Below are positions 1 through 6,440 of a DNA stretch of 6,468 bases, in pieces. The DNA is from Cellulomonadaceae bacterium (GTDB lineage: Bacteria > Actinomycetota > Actinomycetes > Actinomycetales > Cellulomonadaceae). Both the position numbers and the translations under genes were made by a program. The stretch covers positions 1 to 6,468 of the forward strand of contig JAITCK010000059.1 of assembly GCA_031283115.1 (NCBI GenBank), in the 5' to 3' direction. Every line of letters begins with the position of its first letter. Within the stretch, counting starts at the first letter, position 1. The notes under the pieces were generated by a model. It was not told the origin of the DNA and did no database searches. It was given only the letters and a program-made list of their open reading frames with translations.

Positions 1-444
1 CCAGCCCTCCACGATGTCATCGAAGCCTTCGCCCGCGCCTGCGAAGGCCCCGGCGGCCATGAAGTTGACGTTGTGGCCGGAATGGAAGCCCGCGGGTTCC
101 TGCTGGGAGCCCCCCTGGCCGTCCGTCTAGGTGTCGGCTTTGTGCCCCTACGCAAGCAGGGCAAACTGCCGCCGCCCGTCGAACGAGTCGACTACGAACT
201 CGAATACGGCCACGCCGCCATCGAACTACGGCACGGCACCCTACACCCAGGCGCCCGCGTCCTCCTCGTCGACGACGTACTAGCCACCGGCGGCACCGCC
301 CTGGCAGCCGCCGAACTGGTCGAACGCAGCGGGGGAGTGGTGGCCGCCCTGACCTTCCTCATGGAGCTGGGCGGCCTGGGCGGGCGGGAAAAACTTGCCG
401 GGCGTACCGTCGAAACCCTGCTGCGAGTCGAAGAAAGCGCCTGA
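1..444 (+). CDS. apt: Adenine phosphoribosyltransferase, 5' end outside window
   Basis: Purine salvage enzyme of the cytoplasm that joins adenine and PRPP to give AMP and pyrophosphate. The open frame runs from base 1 to the TGA at 442-444, so 147 residues are visible. The family is about 170-180 long, so roughly 25-35 N-terminal residues, including the usual FPxPG region, lie to the left. Seen directly: VAGMEARGFLLGAPLA (visible residues 25-40) and PLRKQGKLP (49-57), both typical of Apt, and the PRPP-binding loop VLLVDDVLATGGTA (87-100, bases 259-300) with its paired aspartates and TGGT. The GTG at base 73 lies inside the conserved core and is not a true start. The rel gene follows after 39 bp in the same reading frame. 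Apt consumes adenine and PRPP in the purine pathway that (p)ppGpp restrains, so the pairing makes metabolic sense. Identification is firm. Confidence 0.95.
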   Translation, partial: PALHDVIEAFARACEGPGGHEVDVVAGMEARGFLLGAPLAVRLGVGFVPLRKQGKLPPPVERVDYELEYGHAAIELRHGTLHPGARVLLVDDVLATGGTALAAAELVERSGGVVAALTFLMELGGLGGREKLAGRTVETLLRVEESA

Positions 445-465
445 GCCTCCACACCCGCCCGGCGA

Positions 466-484
466 TGCGTAGACTCCCTTCCCA
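466..484 (+). promoter_or_regulatory. Putative -10 box for a leaderless rel transcript
   Basis: TAGACT at 470-475 fits the actinobacterial TANNNT -10 pattern and is preceded by TGCG (466-469). Eight bases separate it from the rel ATG at 484, which would put transcription start at or within about two bases of the A of ATG. There is no purine-rich Shine-Dalgarno before the ATG (the bases are CCCTTCCC), which is what a leaderless start would look like. No convincing -35 is visible at 16-18 bp upstream. Leaderless mRNAs are common in actinobacteria; use here is inferred. Confidence 0.45.
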
Positions 485-2991
485 TGGCAGACGACGTGAC
501 GCGAGACGGGGTCACAACCGTGCCCCCGCCATCGGGTACCACCCTGCCCCCGGACACGTCAGCCGCACCAACAGCGCCCGCTTCCCTACCGTCGCCTCCT
601 GGCCAGCAGCCCCTCAAATCGCCCGGCCAAGATGGTAGCCAGCCAGGCCTAGGCGGAAACCTACCTGCGGCATCGGCGCACGCCCACCCGCCGACAACGC
701 CTACCCGCGTGCTGGGCTGGCTGGGGCTGACAGGGCGCGCATCATCGGGCGTCCCCTCCGGCCTGGAACCGGTACTGCAGGCGGTACGGCAAGCCCACCC
801 CAAGTCCGATCTGGCCCTCATCGAGCGGGCTTACACGGTGGCAGAAAAAGCCCACCGCGGCCAGTACCGCAAAAGCGGCGACCCCTACATCACCCACCCG
901 GTGGCAGTCGCCACCATCCTGGCCGATCTAGGTTTCGAAGGCACCACCATCGCTGCCGCCCTCCTGCACGACACCGTCGAAGACACCGACTACAGCCTTG
1001 ACCAGTTGCGGGAAGATTTCGGCAGCGATGTCGCCCTCATGGTGGACGGGGTCACCAAACTTGACAAAGTCCAGTACGGGGACGCCGCCCAAGCCGAAAC
1101 AGTGCGCAAAATGGTGGTGGCTATGGCCAAAGACATCCGCGTACTCGTCATCAAACTGGCCGACCGCCTCCACAACGCCCGCACCTGGAAGTACGTTTCG
1201 CCAGCCTCGGCCCAGCGCAAGGCCCGCGAAACCCTAGAAATCTACGCCCCTCTCGCCCACCGCCTGGGCATGAACACCATCAAATGGGAACTGGAAGACC
1301 TCAGCTTCCAAAGCCTCTACCCCAAGGTGTATGAAGAAATCGTCCACCTGGTTGCCGAACGGGCCCCCGCCCGCGAAGAACACCTGGCTGTAGTCCGCGA
1401 ACAGATAGTGGCCGACCTCAAAGCCGCAAAAATCAAGGCCACCGTCACCGGCCGCCCCAAGCATTACTACTCCATCTACCAGAAGATGATCGTGCGCGGC
1501 CTGGACTTCGCCGACATCTACGACCTGGTAGGCACCCGCGTACTCGTTGACACTGTCCGCGACTGTTACGCCGTACTTGGCGCCATGCATTCCCGCTGGA
1601 ACCCCCTCCCGGGGCGGTTCAAGGACTACATTGCCATGCCCAAGTTCAACATGTACCAGTCCCTCCACACCACCGTGGTAGGGCCGGGCGGCAAACCGGT
1701 CGAAATCCAAATCCGCACCCACGACATGCACCGGCGGGCCGAATACGGTGTGGCCGCCCACTGGAAATACAAAGAAACCGCCAGGTCAGGCCGCAGTGGA
1801 AGCGGGTCAGGCGGCGACAACGCAGATACCCCCGTCGACCCGCGCACCAACGACATGGCCTGGCTGCGGCAACTCGTGGACTGGCAGCGCGAAACCGACG
1901 ATTCCAGCGAGTTCCTCGACTCCCTGCGCTACGAAATCGGCGGCCAAGAAGTCTACGTGTTCACCCCCAAAGGCAAGGTTGTCGCCCTGCCAGCCGGGGC
2001 TACCCCCGTGGACTTCGCCTACAGCATCCACACTGAGGTAGGCCACCGCACTGTAGGCGCCCGTGTCAACGGCCGCCTAGTACCCCTCAACTCCCGCCTG
2101 TCCAACGGTGACAGCGTGGACATTCTCACCTCCAAGGCGCAAGGTGCTGGTCCCAGCCAAGACTGGATGACCTTTGTGGTCTCTGGGCGGGCTCGCAACA
2201 AGATCCGCCAATGGTTCACCAAAGAACGCCGCGAAGAAGCCATCGACGCAGGCCGTGACGCCATCGCCAAGGCCATGCGCCGCCAAAACCTGCCCATCCA
2301 ACGCCTACTCTCCCACGAAGCCTTCGTAGGTTTGGCCGCAGAAATGCGTTACCCGGATGTGTCCGCCCTTTACGCTGCCGTCGGCGAAGGCCACGTTTCC
2401 GCACCTCACGTAGTCTCCCAACTGGTCAAATCCCTGGGCGGCGAAGAAGGCACCGAAGAAGACACTGCCGAAGCTGCCATCCCCGGCGTCCCCACTACTC
2501 CCCGCCGCATCCGCAGCGGGGATCCCGGCGTTGTGGTCAAAGGGGTGGGGGACATTTGGGTCAAACTTGCCAAATGCTGCACACCCGTGCCCGGCGACGA
2601 CATCATCGGCTTCATCACCCGCGGCCAAGGCGTGTCTGTCCACCGTGCCGACTGCGCCAACGTTGAACCCCTACGCAGCCAGCCGGAACGCATCGTTGAC
2701 GTGGCCTGGGCTGGCGGCACCGCCTCCATGTTCCTGGTGCAGATCATGGTCGAAGCCCTCGACCGGTCTGGCCTGTTGTCCGACATCACCCGTGTGCTGT
2801 CTGACAACCACGTCAACATCCTGTCGGCCACCGTATCCACCAACCCCGACCGGATCGCTATGGGCCGTTACGTCTTCGAAATGGCCGACCCCGCCCACCT
2901 GTCCACCGTCCTGTCAGCTGTGCGTAAAGTTGATGGGGTATTCGATGTTTACAGGGTGACCGGCGCTAAAGCCTCGAAAATGAATCCGTGA
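484..2991 (+). CDS. rel: Bifunctional (p)ppGpp synthetase/hydrolase, Rel family
   Basis: Makes the stringent-response alarmone from ATP and GDP/GTP and hydrolyses it again; cytoplasmic, and ribosome-associated when tRNAs are uncharged. The 835 residues show the full long-RSH layout. The HD hydrolase domain (about 105-260) has H138, H162-D163, E166-D167 and ADRLHN at 226-231. The synthetase domain (about 300-430) has GRPKHYYS at 323-330, RFKD at 378-381 and YQSLHT at 391-396. The TGS domain lies at about 488-550, the Cys-rich region has CC at 698-699 and HRADC at 720-724, and a C-terminal ACT domain spans about 748-828. RFKD is the RXKD form found in bifunctional enzymes, not the EXDD of synthetase-only RelA, and the HD residues are intact, so both activities are expected. 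The N-terminal 90 or so residues are a Pro/Thr/Ala-rich extension, making the protein somewhat longer than the mycobacterial one (790). ATG 484 is the only start codon in frame after the apt stop. The 3' end overlaps the convergent minus-strand gene by 26 bp. Confidence 0.97.
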   Translation: MADDVTRDGVTTVPPPSGTTLPPDTSAAPTAPASLPSPPGQQPLKSPGQDGSQPGLGGNLPAASAHAHPPTTPTRVLGWLGLTGRASSGVPSGLEPVLQAVRQAHPKSDLALIERAYTVAEKAHRGQYRKSGDPYITHPVAVATILADLGFEGTTIAAALLHDTVEDTDYSLDQLREDFGSDVALMVDGVTKLDKVQYGDAAQAETVRKMVVAMAKDIRVLVIKLADRLHNARTWKYVSPASAQRKARETLEIYAPLAHRLGMNTIKWELEDLSFQSLYPKVYEEIVHLVAERAPAREEHLAVVREQIVADLKAAKIKATVTGRPKHYYSIYQKMIVRGLDFADIYDLVGTRVLVDTVRDCYAVLGAMHSRWNPLPGRFKDYIAMPKFNMYQSLHTTVVGPGGKPVEIQIRTHDMHRRAEYGVAAHWKYKETARSGRSGSGSGGDNADTPVDPRTNDMAWLRQLVDWQRETDDSSEFLDSLRYEIGGQEVYVFTPKGKVVALPAGATPVDFAYSIHTEVGHRTVGARVNGRLVPLNSRLSNGDSVDILTSKAQGAGPSQDWMTFVVSGRARNKIRQWFTKERREEAIDAGRDAIAKAMRRQNLPIQRLLSHEAFVGLAAEMRYPDVSALYAAVGEGHVSAPHVVSQLVKSLGGEEGTEEDTAEAAIPGVPTTPRRIRSGDPGVVVKGVGDIWVKLAKCCTPVPGDDIIGFITRGQGVSVHRADCANVEPLRSQPERIVDVAWAGGTASMFLVQIMVEALDRSGLLSDITRVLSDNHVNILSATVSTNPDRIAMGRYVFEMADPAHLSTVLSAVRKVDGVFDVYRVTGAKASKMNP

Positions 2992-3649
2992 CGGCTGCTG
3001 TCGTGACAGATGGTGGCGTTGCTGTTGTGGTGGCTGCAAGCGCCTGGGCGGCTTGACGGAAGGCCAGGCGGGCGCGGTTCCGCCCCTGTACCCGATGACG
3101 GCATTCCATACGGAAGGCCGCCATGTCTAGGCTGATACCTGTGGCAGCCACCAGGCGAACCATAGCCTCAACCGCTGCGTCAATGTCCTGCGAGATGGCA
3201 CAGTCAGCGCAGGTTCGCAGGGGGGAGGTGACGGGGATGCCGCCAAGGATGATGGTGTCCGGGTGCAGGCCAACCGCCCCGCGAACTTCCGCCGCCCCCC
3301 ACACTTCTGGCCGATGGGTTCCGTGCGGGTGAACCAGGTGGACAAGGGCTGGGGGAGGGCCGCCCGCGTAGACCCACACGGCGCTAGGCCCGGCAATGAC
3401 GGCAGACCCGGCCACGTAGTCAGCGAGGGCTTGGGCTCGCAGGGCCGGGGTGATGGTGCGGTGGGCGCTGGTGGCCACATTGTCTACCAGCGGGATGATG
3501 GCTTGGTGACGGATCAGGTCATTCCAGGCGACGGTGCCGCCTACGGCGTCGGGGCGGATGAGCAGGGGTGGCGCCTGCGAGGGTGGGGGAGCCAGCAGGG
3601 TGCTGAGTTGGGGTGCCGGGCTGTTGGGGTGGGATGTGTTGGCCGCCAT
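2966..3649 (-). CDS. AbiEi-antitoxin-like protein, no toxin partner seen
   Basis: Protein of 227 residues if started at ATG 3649. The part that can be recognised is [14 protein letters not shown] (83-96), followed by a His/Pro-rich stretch ([12 protein letters not shown], 102-113) and [16 protein letters not shown] (136-151). The last block matches the 'gvpvTsparTlaDla' signature that I associate with actinobacterial proteins annotated as type IV toxin-antitoxin AbiEi-family antitoxins. That link is pattern memory, not a search. The first 30 residues are Pro/Ser-rich, the expected N-terminal winged-helix part is weak, and the last 25 are Thr/Ala/Ser-rich. No AbiEii nucleotidyltransferase toxin is adjacent, so this would be an orphan or a housekeeping relative. 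A longer form from TTG at 3679 is possible, but it starts MCCVRLPLAR and would span the putative -10 box. No Shine-Dalgarno precedes either start. The stop (TAG, 2966-2968) lies inside the rel 3' end. It is clearly coding from its length and protein-like core; the function is uncertain. Confidence 0.6.
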   Translation of the reverse strand: MAANTSHPNSPAPQLSTLLAPPPSQAPPLLIRPDAVGGTVAWNDLIRHQAIIPLVDNVATSAHRTITPALRAQALADYVAGSAVIAGPSAVWVYAGGPPPALVHLVHPHGTHRPEVWGAAEVRGAVGLHPDTIILGGIPVTSPLRTCADCAISQDIDAAVEAMVRLVAATGISLDMAAFRMECRHRVQGRNRARLAFRQAAQALAATTTATPPSVTTAAVTDSFSRL

Positions 3650-3663
3650 ACGGGCCAAAGGTA
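3650..3663 (-). promoter_or_regulatory. Putative -10 box for a leaderless AbiEi-like transcript
   Basis: Read on the minus strand, TACCTT (3663-3658) is a TANNNT -10 candidate separated by 8 nt (TGGCCCGT) from the ATG at 3649. This is the same spacing as at rel, and again there is no Shine-Dalgarno. It supports ATG 3649 over the upstream TTG. No good -35 is visible; the DnaA-box-like cluster lies 30-70 bp further upstream. A six-base pattern alone is weak evidence. Confidence 0.35.
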
Positions 3664-3692
3664 GCCGGACACAGCACAAGGGCGCAGAGGTC

Positions 3693-3733
3693 TGTGGATA
3701 CCCCCGCGCCCTTGTGGATAACTCTGTGGATGA
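3693..3733 (-). promoter_or_regulatory. Cluster of three DnaA-box-like 9-mers
   Basis: Three sites in one direction. On the minus strand they read GTATCCACA (3701-3693), TTATCCACA (3721-3713, a perfect match to the classical high-affinity DnaA box) and TCATCCACA (3733-3725). The outer two differ from consensus only in the first two bases, and all three share ATCCACA. Starts are 20 and 12 bp apart. The sites lie in the 133-bp non-coding gap, upstream of the AbiEi-like gene at about -43 to -83 relative to its inferred transcription start. No dnaA, dnaN or AT-rich unwinding region is present, so this is not an obvious oriC. A DnaA-controlled promoter or a DnaA-titrating or reactivating site would fit; a different regulator recognising TGTGGAT repeats is the alternative. 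Confidence 0.6.
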
Positions 3734-3740
3734 TGAGTGA

Positions 3741-3768
3741 GGTTGGGCCTGAACGGCTCAACCCAACC
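3741..3768 (-). terminator. Inverted repeat after DUF349 gene, possible terminator
   Basis: GGTTGGG (3741-3747) and CCCAACC (3762-3768) form a perfect 7-bp stem around a 14-base loop. An alternative fold pairs GGTTGGGCC (3741-3749) with GGCTCAACC (3755-3763) around a 5-base loop; it has one G-U pair on the plus strand and an A-C mismatch on the minus strand. It lies 15 bp past the DUF349 stop, where a terminator for the minus-strand operon would be expected. No T-tract follows on either strand, so an intrinsic terminator of the classical kind is not shown. Actinobacterial terminators often lack one. Confidence 0.35.
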
Positions 3769-3782
3769 AACCCCAACCAGTG

Positions 3783-5564
3783 TCAGCCGCGAGACTCTTC
3801 GGCAGCCTTGACCACCTGCTCCAGCCAACCCTTGCGGGCAGTGATGGAGGCTTCGATTTCGGCAACCTTCTTAGTGTTTCCGGCCTTCTTGGCGGCAGCC
3901 AAGTCGACTTCGAGGGCGTCGATCGCCTTCTCCAACTGGGCGGCAGCTCCTTCAGCGCGGGCGCGGGTCTCCGGGTTAGTGCGAACCCATTTGGCCTGTT
4001 CGGCGTCGCGGACGGCAGTTTCAACGGCCCGCATCCGGCCTTCGACCCGCTGGACGTCACCACGCGGCACCTTGCCGATCTTCTCCCACTTGTCTTGCAC
4101 AGTACGCAGAGAAGCCTTGGCGGCGGCCAAGTCTTTGACAGGAAGGATCGCTTCAGCCTCAGTCAGCAGGGCTTCCTTGGCGGCCAGGTTTTCCCCGTAT
4201 TCGGCGTCGATGACGGCGTTTTGGGCGTCACGGGCAGCGAAGAAGGCATCCTGGGCGGCACGGAACTTGGCCCAGAGGGCGTCGTCATCCTTGCGGTTGG
4301 CCCGGCCTGCCGCCTTCCAGCGGTTCATCAGGTCACGGTAGGCCGACGTAGTGGCGCCCCACTCGGTTGAGGCGGACAACTTCTCTGCCTCAGCGACCAG
4401 AGCCTCCTTGGCAGACTTGGCGGCCGTGTTGCTGGCCTCCAACTCGGAGAAGTAGTGGCGGCGGCCACGGTCGAAGGTGGTGCGGGCGGCGCTAAAGCGT
4501 TTCCACAGGTCATCTTCGACGGAACGGTCGATGCGGGGGCCGTTGCGCTGAGCATTTTTCCAGGCGTCAAGCAACTGGCGGATTTCTTCGCCTGAAGTAC
4601 GCCACTGGATTTTTGCCGGGTCGCCATTGGCGATGGTTTCAGCCTTTTCGACGATGGCAGTGCGTTCGACAGTGGCAACCGTCTTGGCTTCGGCCCGGGC
4701 CTTTTCCAGTTCAGCCCGCTTGGCGGCGGCCTGGTCGGCCAGGTCGGTCACCTTAGCGCGCAGGGCGTCCAAGTCGCCGACGGCAGCCGGTTCAGCCGTT
4801 TCCGCTTTGAGGCGGGACAAGGTTTTGTCGATCTCGCCGATGGCCAGGTCGGTGGCGTCCAGGCGGGCAGCAAAGAGCGAGACCTTGGCATCCAAGTCCA
4901 GGTAGCGGCGGACATACAGGCTCATGGCGGCTGACGGCGTGGCTGCGCCGGGAACCTGGCCAACCTCACGCTCACCGGCAGCCTCAATGACGTAAACCTT
5001 GCCTTCGTCGTCCACGCGGCCATGCTTTTCAGCGGCAGCAACGGCAGCCGGATCCACGGTGGGAGGCGGGACGTGGGCAGCAGACGGGGTTGCGGGTCGG
5101 GGCCGGGGTGCGGGCGACGGGCGGGGGCCAGCCTTCTTGGGCTTGGCAGGAGCCGCTGCTACCGGTTTGGCTGCGGGGGAGGCCTTGTCGGCGGCAGCCT
5201 TGTCAACGGTGGGGGCTTCTTCGGCAGTGTCGTCGTCGGCCACGGGAGCGTTGTCCGTGACCGGTTCGCTGTCTGCGTCAAGTTCAGCGGCAGGAGCCTC
5301 AGCGACGACGGGCGTCTCGCCAGCAGCAGGTTCAGTGACAGTCTCGTCAACGACGGCTACCTCAGTGGCAGCCTCCTCGACGGGGGTGTCATCGTCGGCA
5401 ACAGGGGCGTTGTCGGTGACGGGTTCACTGTCTGCGTCCGGCTCAACAACGGGCTCCTCAACAACCGGCGCCTTGGCAGCAGGTGCCGGTGTGGCAGCCT
5501 CTTCGACGGCGGAGGTTTCCTCGACCTGTGCGGCCTCGGTGGCCGGGGTGGTTGCGTCGCTCAC
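3783..5564 (-). CDS. DUF349 repeat protein with acidic N-terminal tail
   Basis: Protein of 593 residues, biochemical role unknown; expected to be cytoplasmic since no signal or membrane segment is seen. Residues 1-170 are an intrinsically disordered-looking Ala/Val/Glu/Asp/Pro tail. It contains a duplicated 18-residue block (43-60 and 96-113) and turns basic and Pro-rich at 137-158 (KPKKAGPRPS, PAPRPRP). A conserved head follows (about 178-235, starting AEKHGRVDDEGKVYVIEAAGERE), then a helical, coiled-coil-like segment (about 245-310). DUF349 units come next: about 315-378 with W321, W335 and LWKRF (353-357), about 397-450 with W402, W416 and LWAKF (430-434), and a degenerate one around 475-525 with W493. 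A charged helical end closes the protein. GTG at 5564-5562 is chosen because AAGGAG (5580-5575) lies 10 nt upstream and because it overlaps the cyclophilin stop as GTGA, implying translational coupling. The family is common beside rel and cyclophilin genes in actinobacteria (recalled). Family call firm, function open. Confidence 0.88.
   Translation of the reverse strand: MSDATTPATEAAQVEETSAVEEAATPAPAAKAPVVEEPVVEPDADSEPVTDNAPVADDDTPVEEAATEVAVVDETVTEPAAGETPVVAEAPAAELDADSEPVTDNAPVADDDTAEEAPTVDKAAADKASPAAKPVAAAPAKPKKAGPRPSPAPRPRPATPSAAHVPPPTVDPAAVAAAEKHGRVDDEGKVYVIEAAGEREVGQVPGAATPSAAMSLYVRRYLDLDAKVSLFAARLDATDLAIGEIDKTLSRLKAETAEPAAVGDLDALRAKVTDLADQAAAKRAELEKARAEAKTVATVERTAIVEKAETIANGDPAKIQWRTSGEEIRQLLDAWKNAQRNGPRIDRSVEDDLWKRFSAARTTFDRGRRHYFSELEASNTAAKSAKEALVAEAEKLSASTEWGATTSAYRDLMNRWKAAGRANRKDDDALWAKFRAAQDAFFAARDAQNAVIDAEYGENLAAKEALLTEAEAILPVKDLAAAKASLRTVQDKWEKIGKVPRGDVQRVEGRMRAVETAVRDAEQAKWVRTNPETRARAEGAAAQLEKAIDALEVDLAAAKKAGNTKKVAEIEASITARKGWLEQVVKAAEESRG
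5226..5438 (-). repeat. Duplicated 54-bp coding block in DUF349 tail
   Basis: Two direct copies, 5226-5279 and 5385-5438, 159 bp (53 codons) apart and in frame. Both encode DADSEPVTDNAPVADDDT without a single amino-acid difference, while the DNA copies differ at 8 of 54 positions by direct comparison. All eight differences fall in third codon positions and are synonymous. The sequence between the copies is of similar Glu/Val/Ala/Pro composition but not a third copy. Confidence 0.9.
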
Positions 5565-6355
5565 TGAACTTCAACTCCTTCAATAACGACTTGGGTGGCG
5601 GGGGAGCCGTCAGAGGCGCCACCTTCCACACCATCGTTGGCGATGGACTGGACAACATCCAGCCCGGACGTGATCCGGCCAAAGACGGTGTAGCCACCGG
5701 CCTGGTCAGACGGGATGGTGGAATCCTCGTAGACGAGGAAGAACTGAGACCCCATGGAGTAGGCGTTGCCGCCCACCCGGGCCATAGCCAGGGTACCTGC
5801 CGGGTAGACGTCGTCGGCGGGGGCGTTTTCGATGGGGCCGAAATTCCAGCCGGGGCCGCCCATGCCGGTGCCTTCTGGGTCGCCGCATTGGAGCACAAAA
5901 ATGCCTGACGTGACTAGGCGGTGGCAGGAGGTATTGGTGAAGAATCCGTCACGGGCCAGGGCAATAAAGTTGGCGACAGCCTGCGGGGCGGCAGCGCCAT
6001 CAAGTTCCATAACAATGTCCCCTGCTGATGTGGTCATCGTGGCCGTCCAGGTGCGGCCCTCAGCGATGGCCGGGTCGGGCACATCGCCCTCATTCTGGCC
6101 GGTGCTGTCGTCAGGGGCGGTGTCGTCAAAGTAAGGGGATTCGGTTGCCGTGGGGTCGTCAGCCGCATCCAGTGATCCGTCGTTGTTCCCCGTCAGCGCA
6201 GCAATGGCGACACCCGCACCCACCAGGGCGAGCACGCACACACCCGCGACAATGCGGTAGATGCGTTGCTTGTGTTTGCGGGCGGCCTGGCGGGCCTCCC
6301 ACTTGGCCTGCTGCTTGGCAGCGCGCGCGCGCTGTTGCTGCTTGGTCGACGACAC
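5561..6355 (-). CDS. Membrane-anchored cyclophilin-type peptidyl-prolyl isomerase
   Basis: Peptidyl-prolyl cis-trans isomerase of the cyclophilin family, 264 residues. Order: a strongly basic, Gln-rich N-terminus (1-31, many K/R), one hydrophobic segment (about 32-55), an Asp/Thr-rich linker (59-98), then the cyclophilin domain (about 102-264). A basic flank before a single membrane helix predicts N-in topology with the isomerase outside the membrane. There is no lipobox: C40 is preceded by V. Family marks seen: CHRLV at 144-148 (R146 at the catalytic Arg position), Q156, GSQFFLVY at 202-209 and YTVFGRI at 222-228. The Trp of human CypA (W121) has no counterpart and the Met of the FMxQ motif is V154, so activity or cyclosporin binding may differ, as in many bacterial cyclophilins. 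GTG 6355 is chosen from GTGGAG 5 nt upstream. First gene of a two-gene operon with the DUF349 gene. A likely role is folding of exported proteins (inferred). Confidence 0.92.
   Translation of the reverse strand: MSSTKQQQRARAAKQQAKWEARQAARKHKQRIYRIVAGVCVLALVGAGVAIAALTGNNDGSLDAADDPTATESPYFDDTAPDDSTGQNEGDVPDPAIAEGRTWTATMTTSAGDIVMELDGAAAPQAVANFIALARDGFFTNTSCHRLVTSGIFVLQCGDPEGTGMGGPGWNFGPIENAPADDVYPAGTLAMARVGGNAYSMGSQFFLVYEDSTIPSDQAGGYTVFGRITSGLDVVQSIANDGVEGGASDGSPATQVVIEGVEVQ
5575..5580 (-). promoter_or_regulatory. Shine-Dalgarno of the DUF349 gene inside cyclophilin CDS
   Basis: On the minus strand AAGGAG lies within the last codons of the cyclophilin gene, 10 nt before the GTG at 5564. Together with the 4-bp GTGA overlap it fixes the DUF349 start and suggests coupled translation. 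Confidence 0.75.
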
Positions 6356-6360
6356 CGTTG

Positions 6361-6366
6361 CTCCAC
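6361..6366 (-). promoter_or_regulatory. Shine-Dalgarno of the cyclophilin gene
   Basis: On the minus strand GTGGAG ends 5 nt before the GTG start at 6355. It decides that start, because no other in-frame start with a comparable site is seen nearby. Confidence 0.65.
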
Positions 6367-6401
6367 TTCGTAAATCTCAGGGCAGGACAAAATACTCCCG
6401 C

Positions 6402-6411
6402 AGTCTACGCA
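6402..6411 (-). promoter_or_regulatory. Putative -10 region of the cyclophilin-DUF349 operon
   Basis: The minus strand reads TGCGTAGACT (6411-6402), with TAGACT as a TANNNT -10 hexamer. Transcription would start near 6395, leaving a 5' leader of about 40 nt that contains the Shine-Dalgarno. The same ten bases occur before rel at 466-475. No clear -35 is seen. Confidence 0.5.
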
Positions 6412-6428
6412 GAATGTGCCGCTCCGGG

Positions 6429-6434
6429 TACGTT
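6429..6434 (+). promoter_or_regulatory. Possible -10 box for a rightward gene
   Basis: TACGTT fits TANNNT and is followed after 6 nt by GTG at 6441, which would be exactly at the expected transcription start (a leaderless arrangement). It is weak on its own and is listed because it recurs with the same logic as at rel. Confidence 0.25.
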
Positions 6435-6440
6435 TGGCCT

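Noticed and set aside
445..483. Riboswitch or attenuator in the apt-rel gap
   Set aside because: Thirty-nine bases are too few for any known purine or ppGpp riboswitch, and no stable stem was found.
192..821. Long open frame on the minus strand across the apt-rel junction
   Set aside because: It is antisense to the strongly conserved 3' half of apt and the rel N-terminus, has Arg/Ser/Pro/Thr composition typical of a GC-rich shadow frame, and shows no recognisable domain.
3067..3085. GC-rich hairpin (GGGCG and CGCCC arms) downstream of rel as a terminator
   Set aside because: The stem is only 5 bp, it lies inside the coding sequence of the minus-strand gene and no T-tract follows; such stems are common by chance in GC-rich coding DNA.
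3650..3679. TTG start at 3679 for the AbiEi-like gene
   Set aside because: The extra ten residues (MCCVRLPLAR) look unlike the rest, no Shine-Dalgarno is present, and the stretch contains the better-placed -10 box for ATG 3649. It is not excluded.
3650..3782. Chromosomal replication origin
   Set aside because: Three DnaA boxes in 133 bp is few for an actinobacterial oriC, there is no AT-rich unwinding stretch, and the flanking genes are not dnaA, dnaN or rpmH.
3613..4370. Plus-strand open frames over the AbiEi-like start, the gap and the DUF349 3' end
   Set aside because: They run antisense to the DUF349 repeats and cross the regulatory-looking gap; composition is Ser/Ala/Arg-rich with no domain.
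4500..4508. Further DnaA-like site GTTTCCACA
   Set aside because: Two mismatches to consensus, isolated, and inside conserved LWKRF codons of the DUF349 gene.
4999..5586. Plus-strand frames rich in Ser/Ala/Gly opposite the DUF349 tail
   Set aside because: They mirror the low-complexity minus-strand tail, including its repeat. The minus frame continues into a recognised domain and has a Shine-Dalgarno, so it is the real one.
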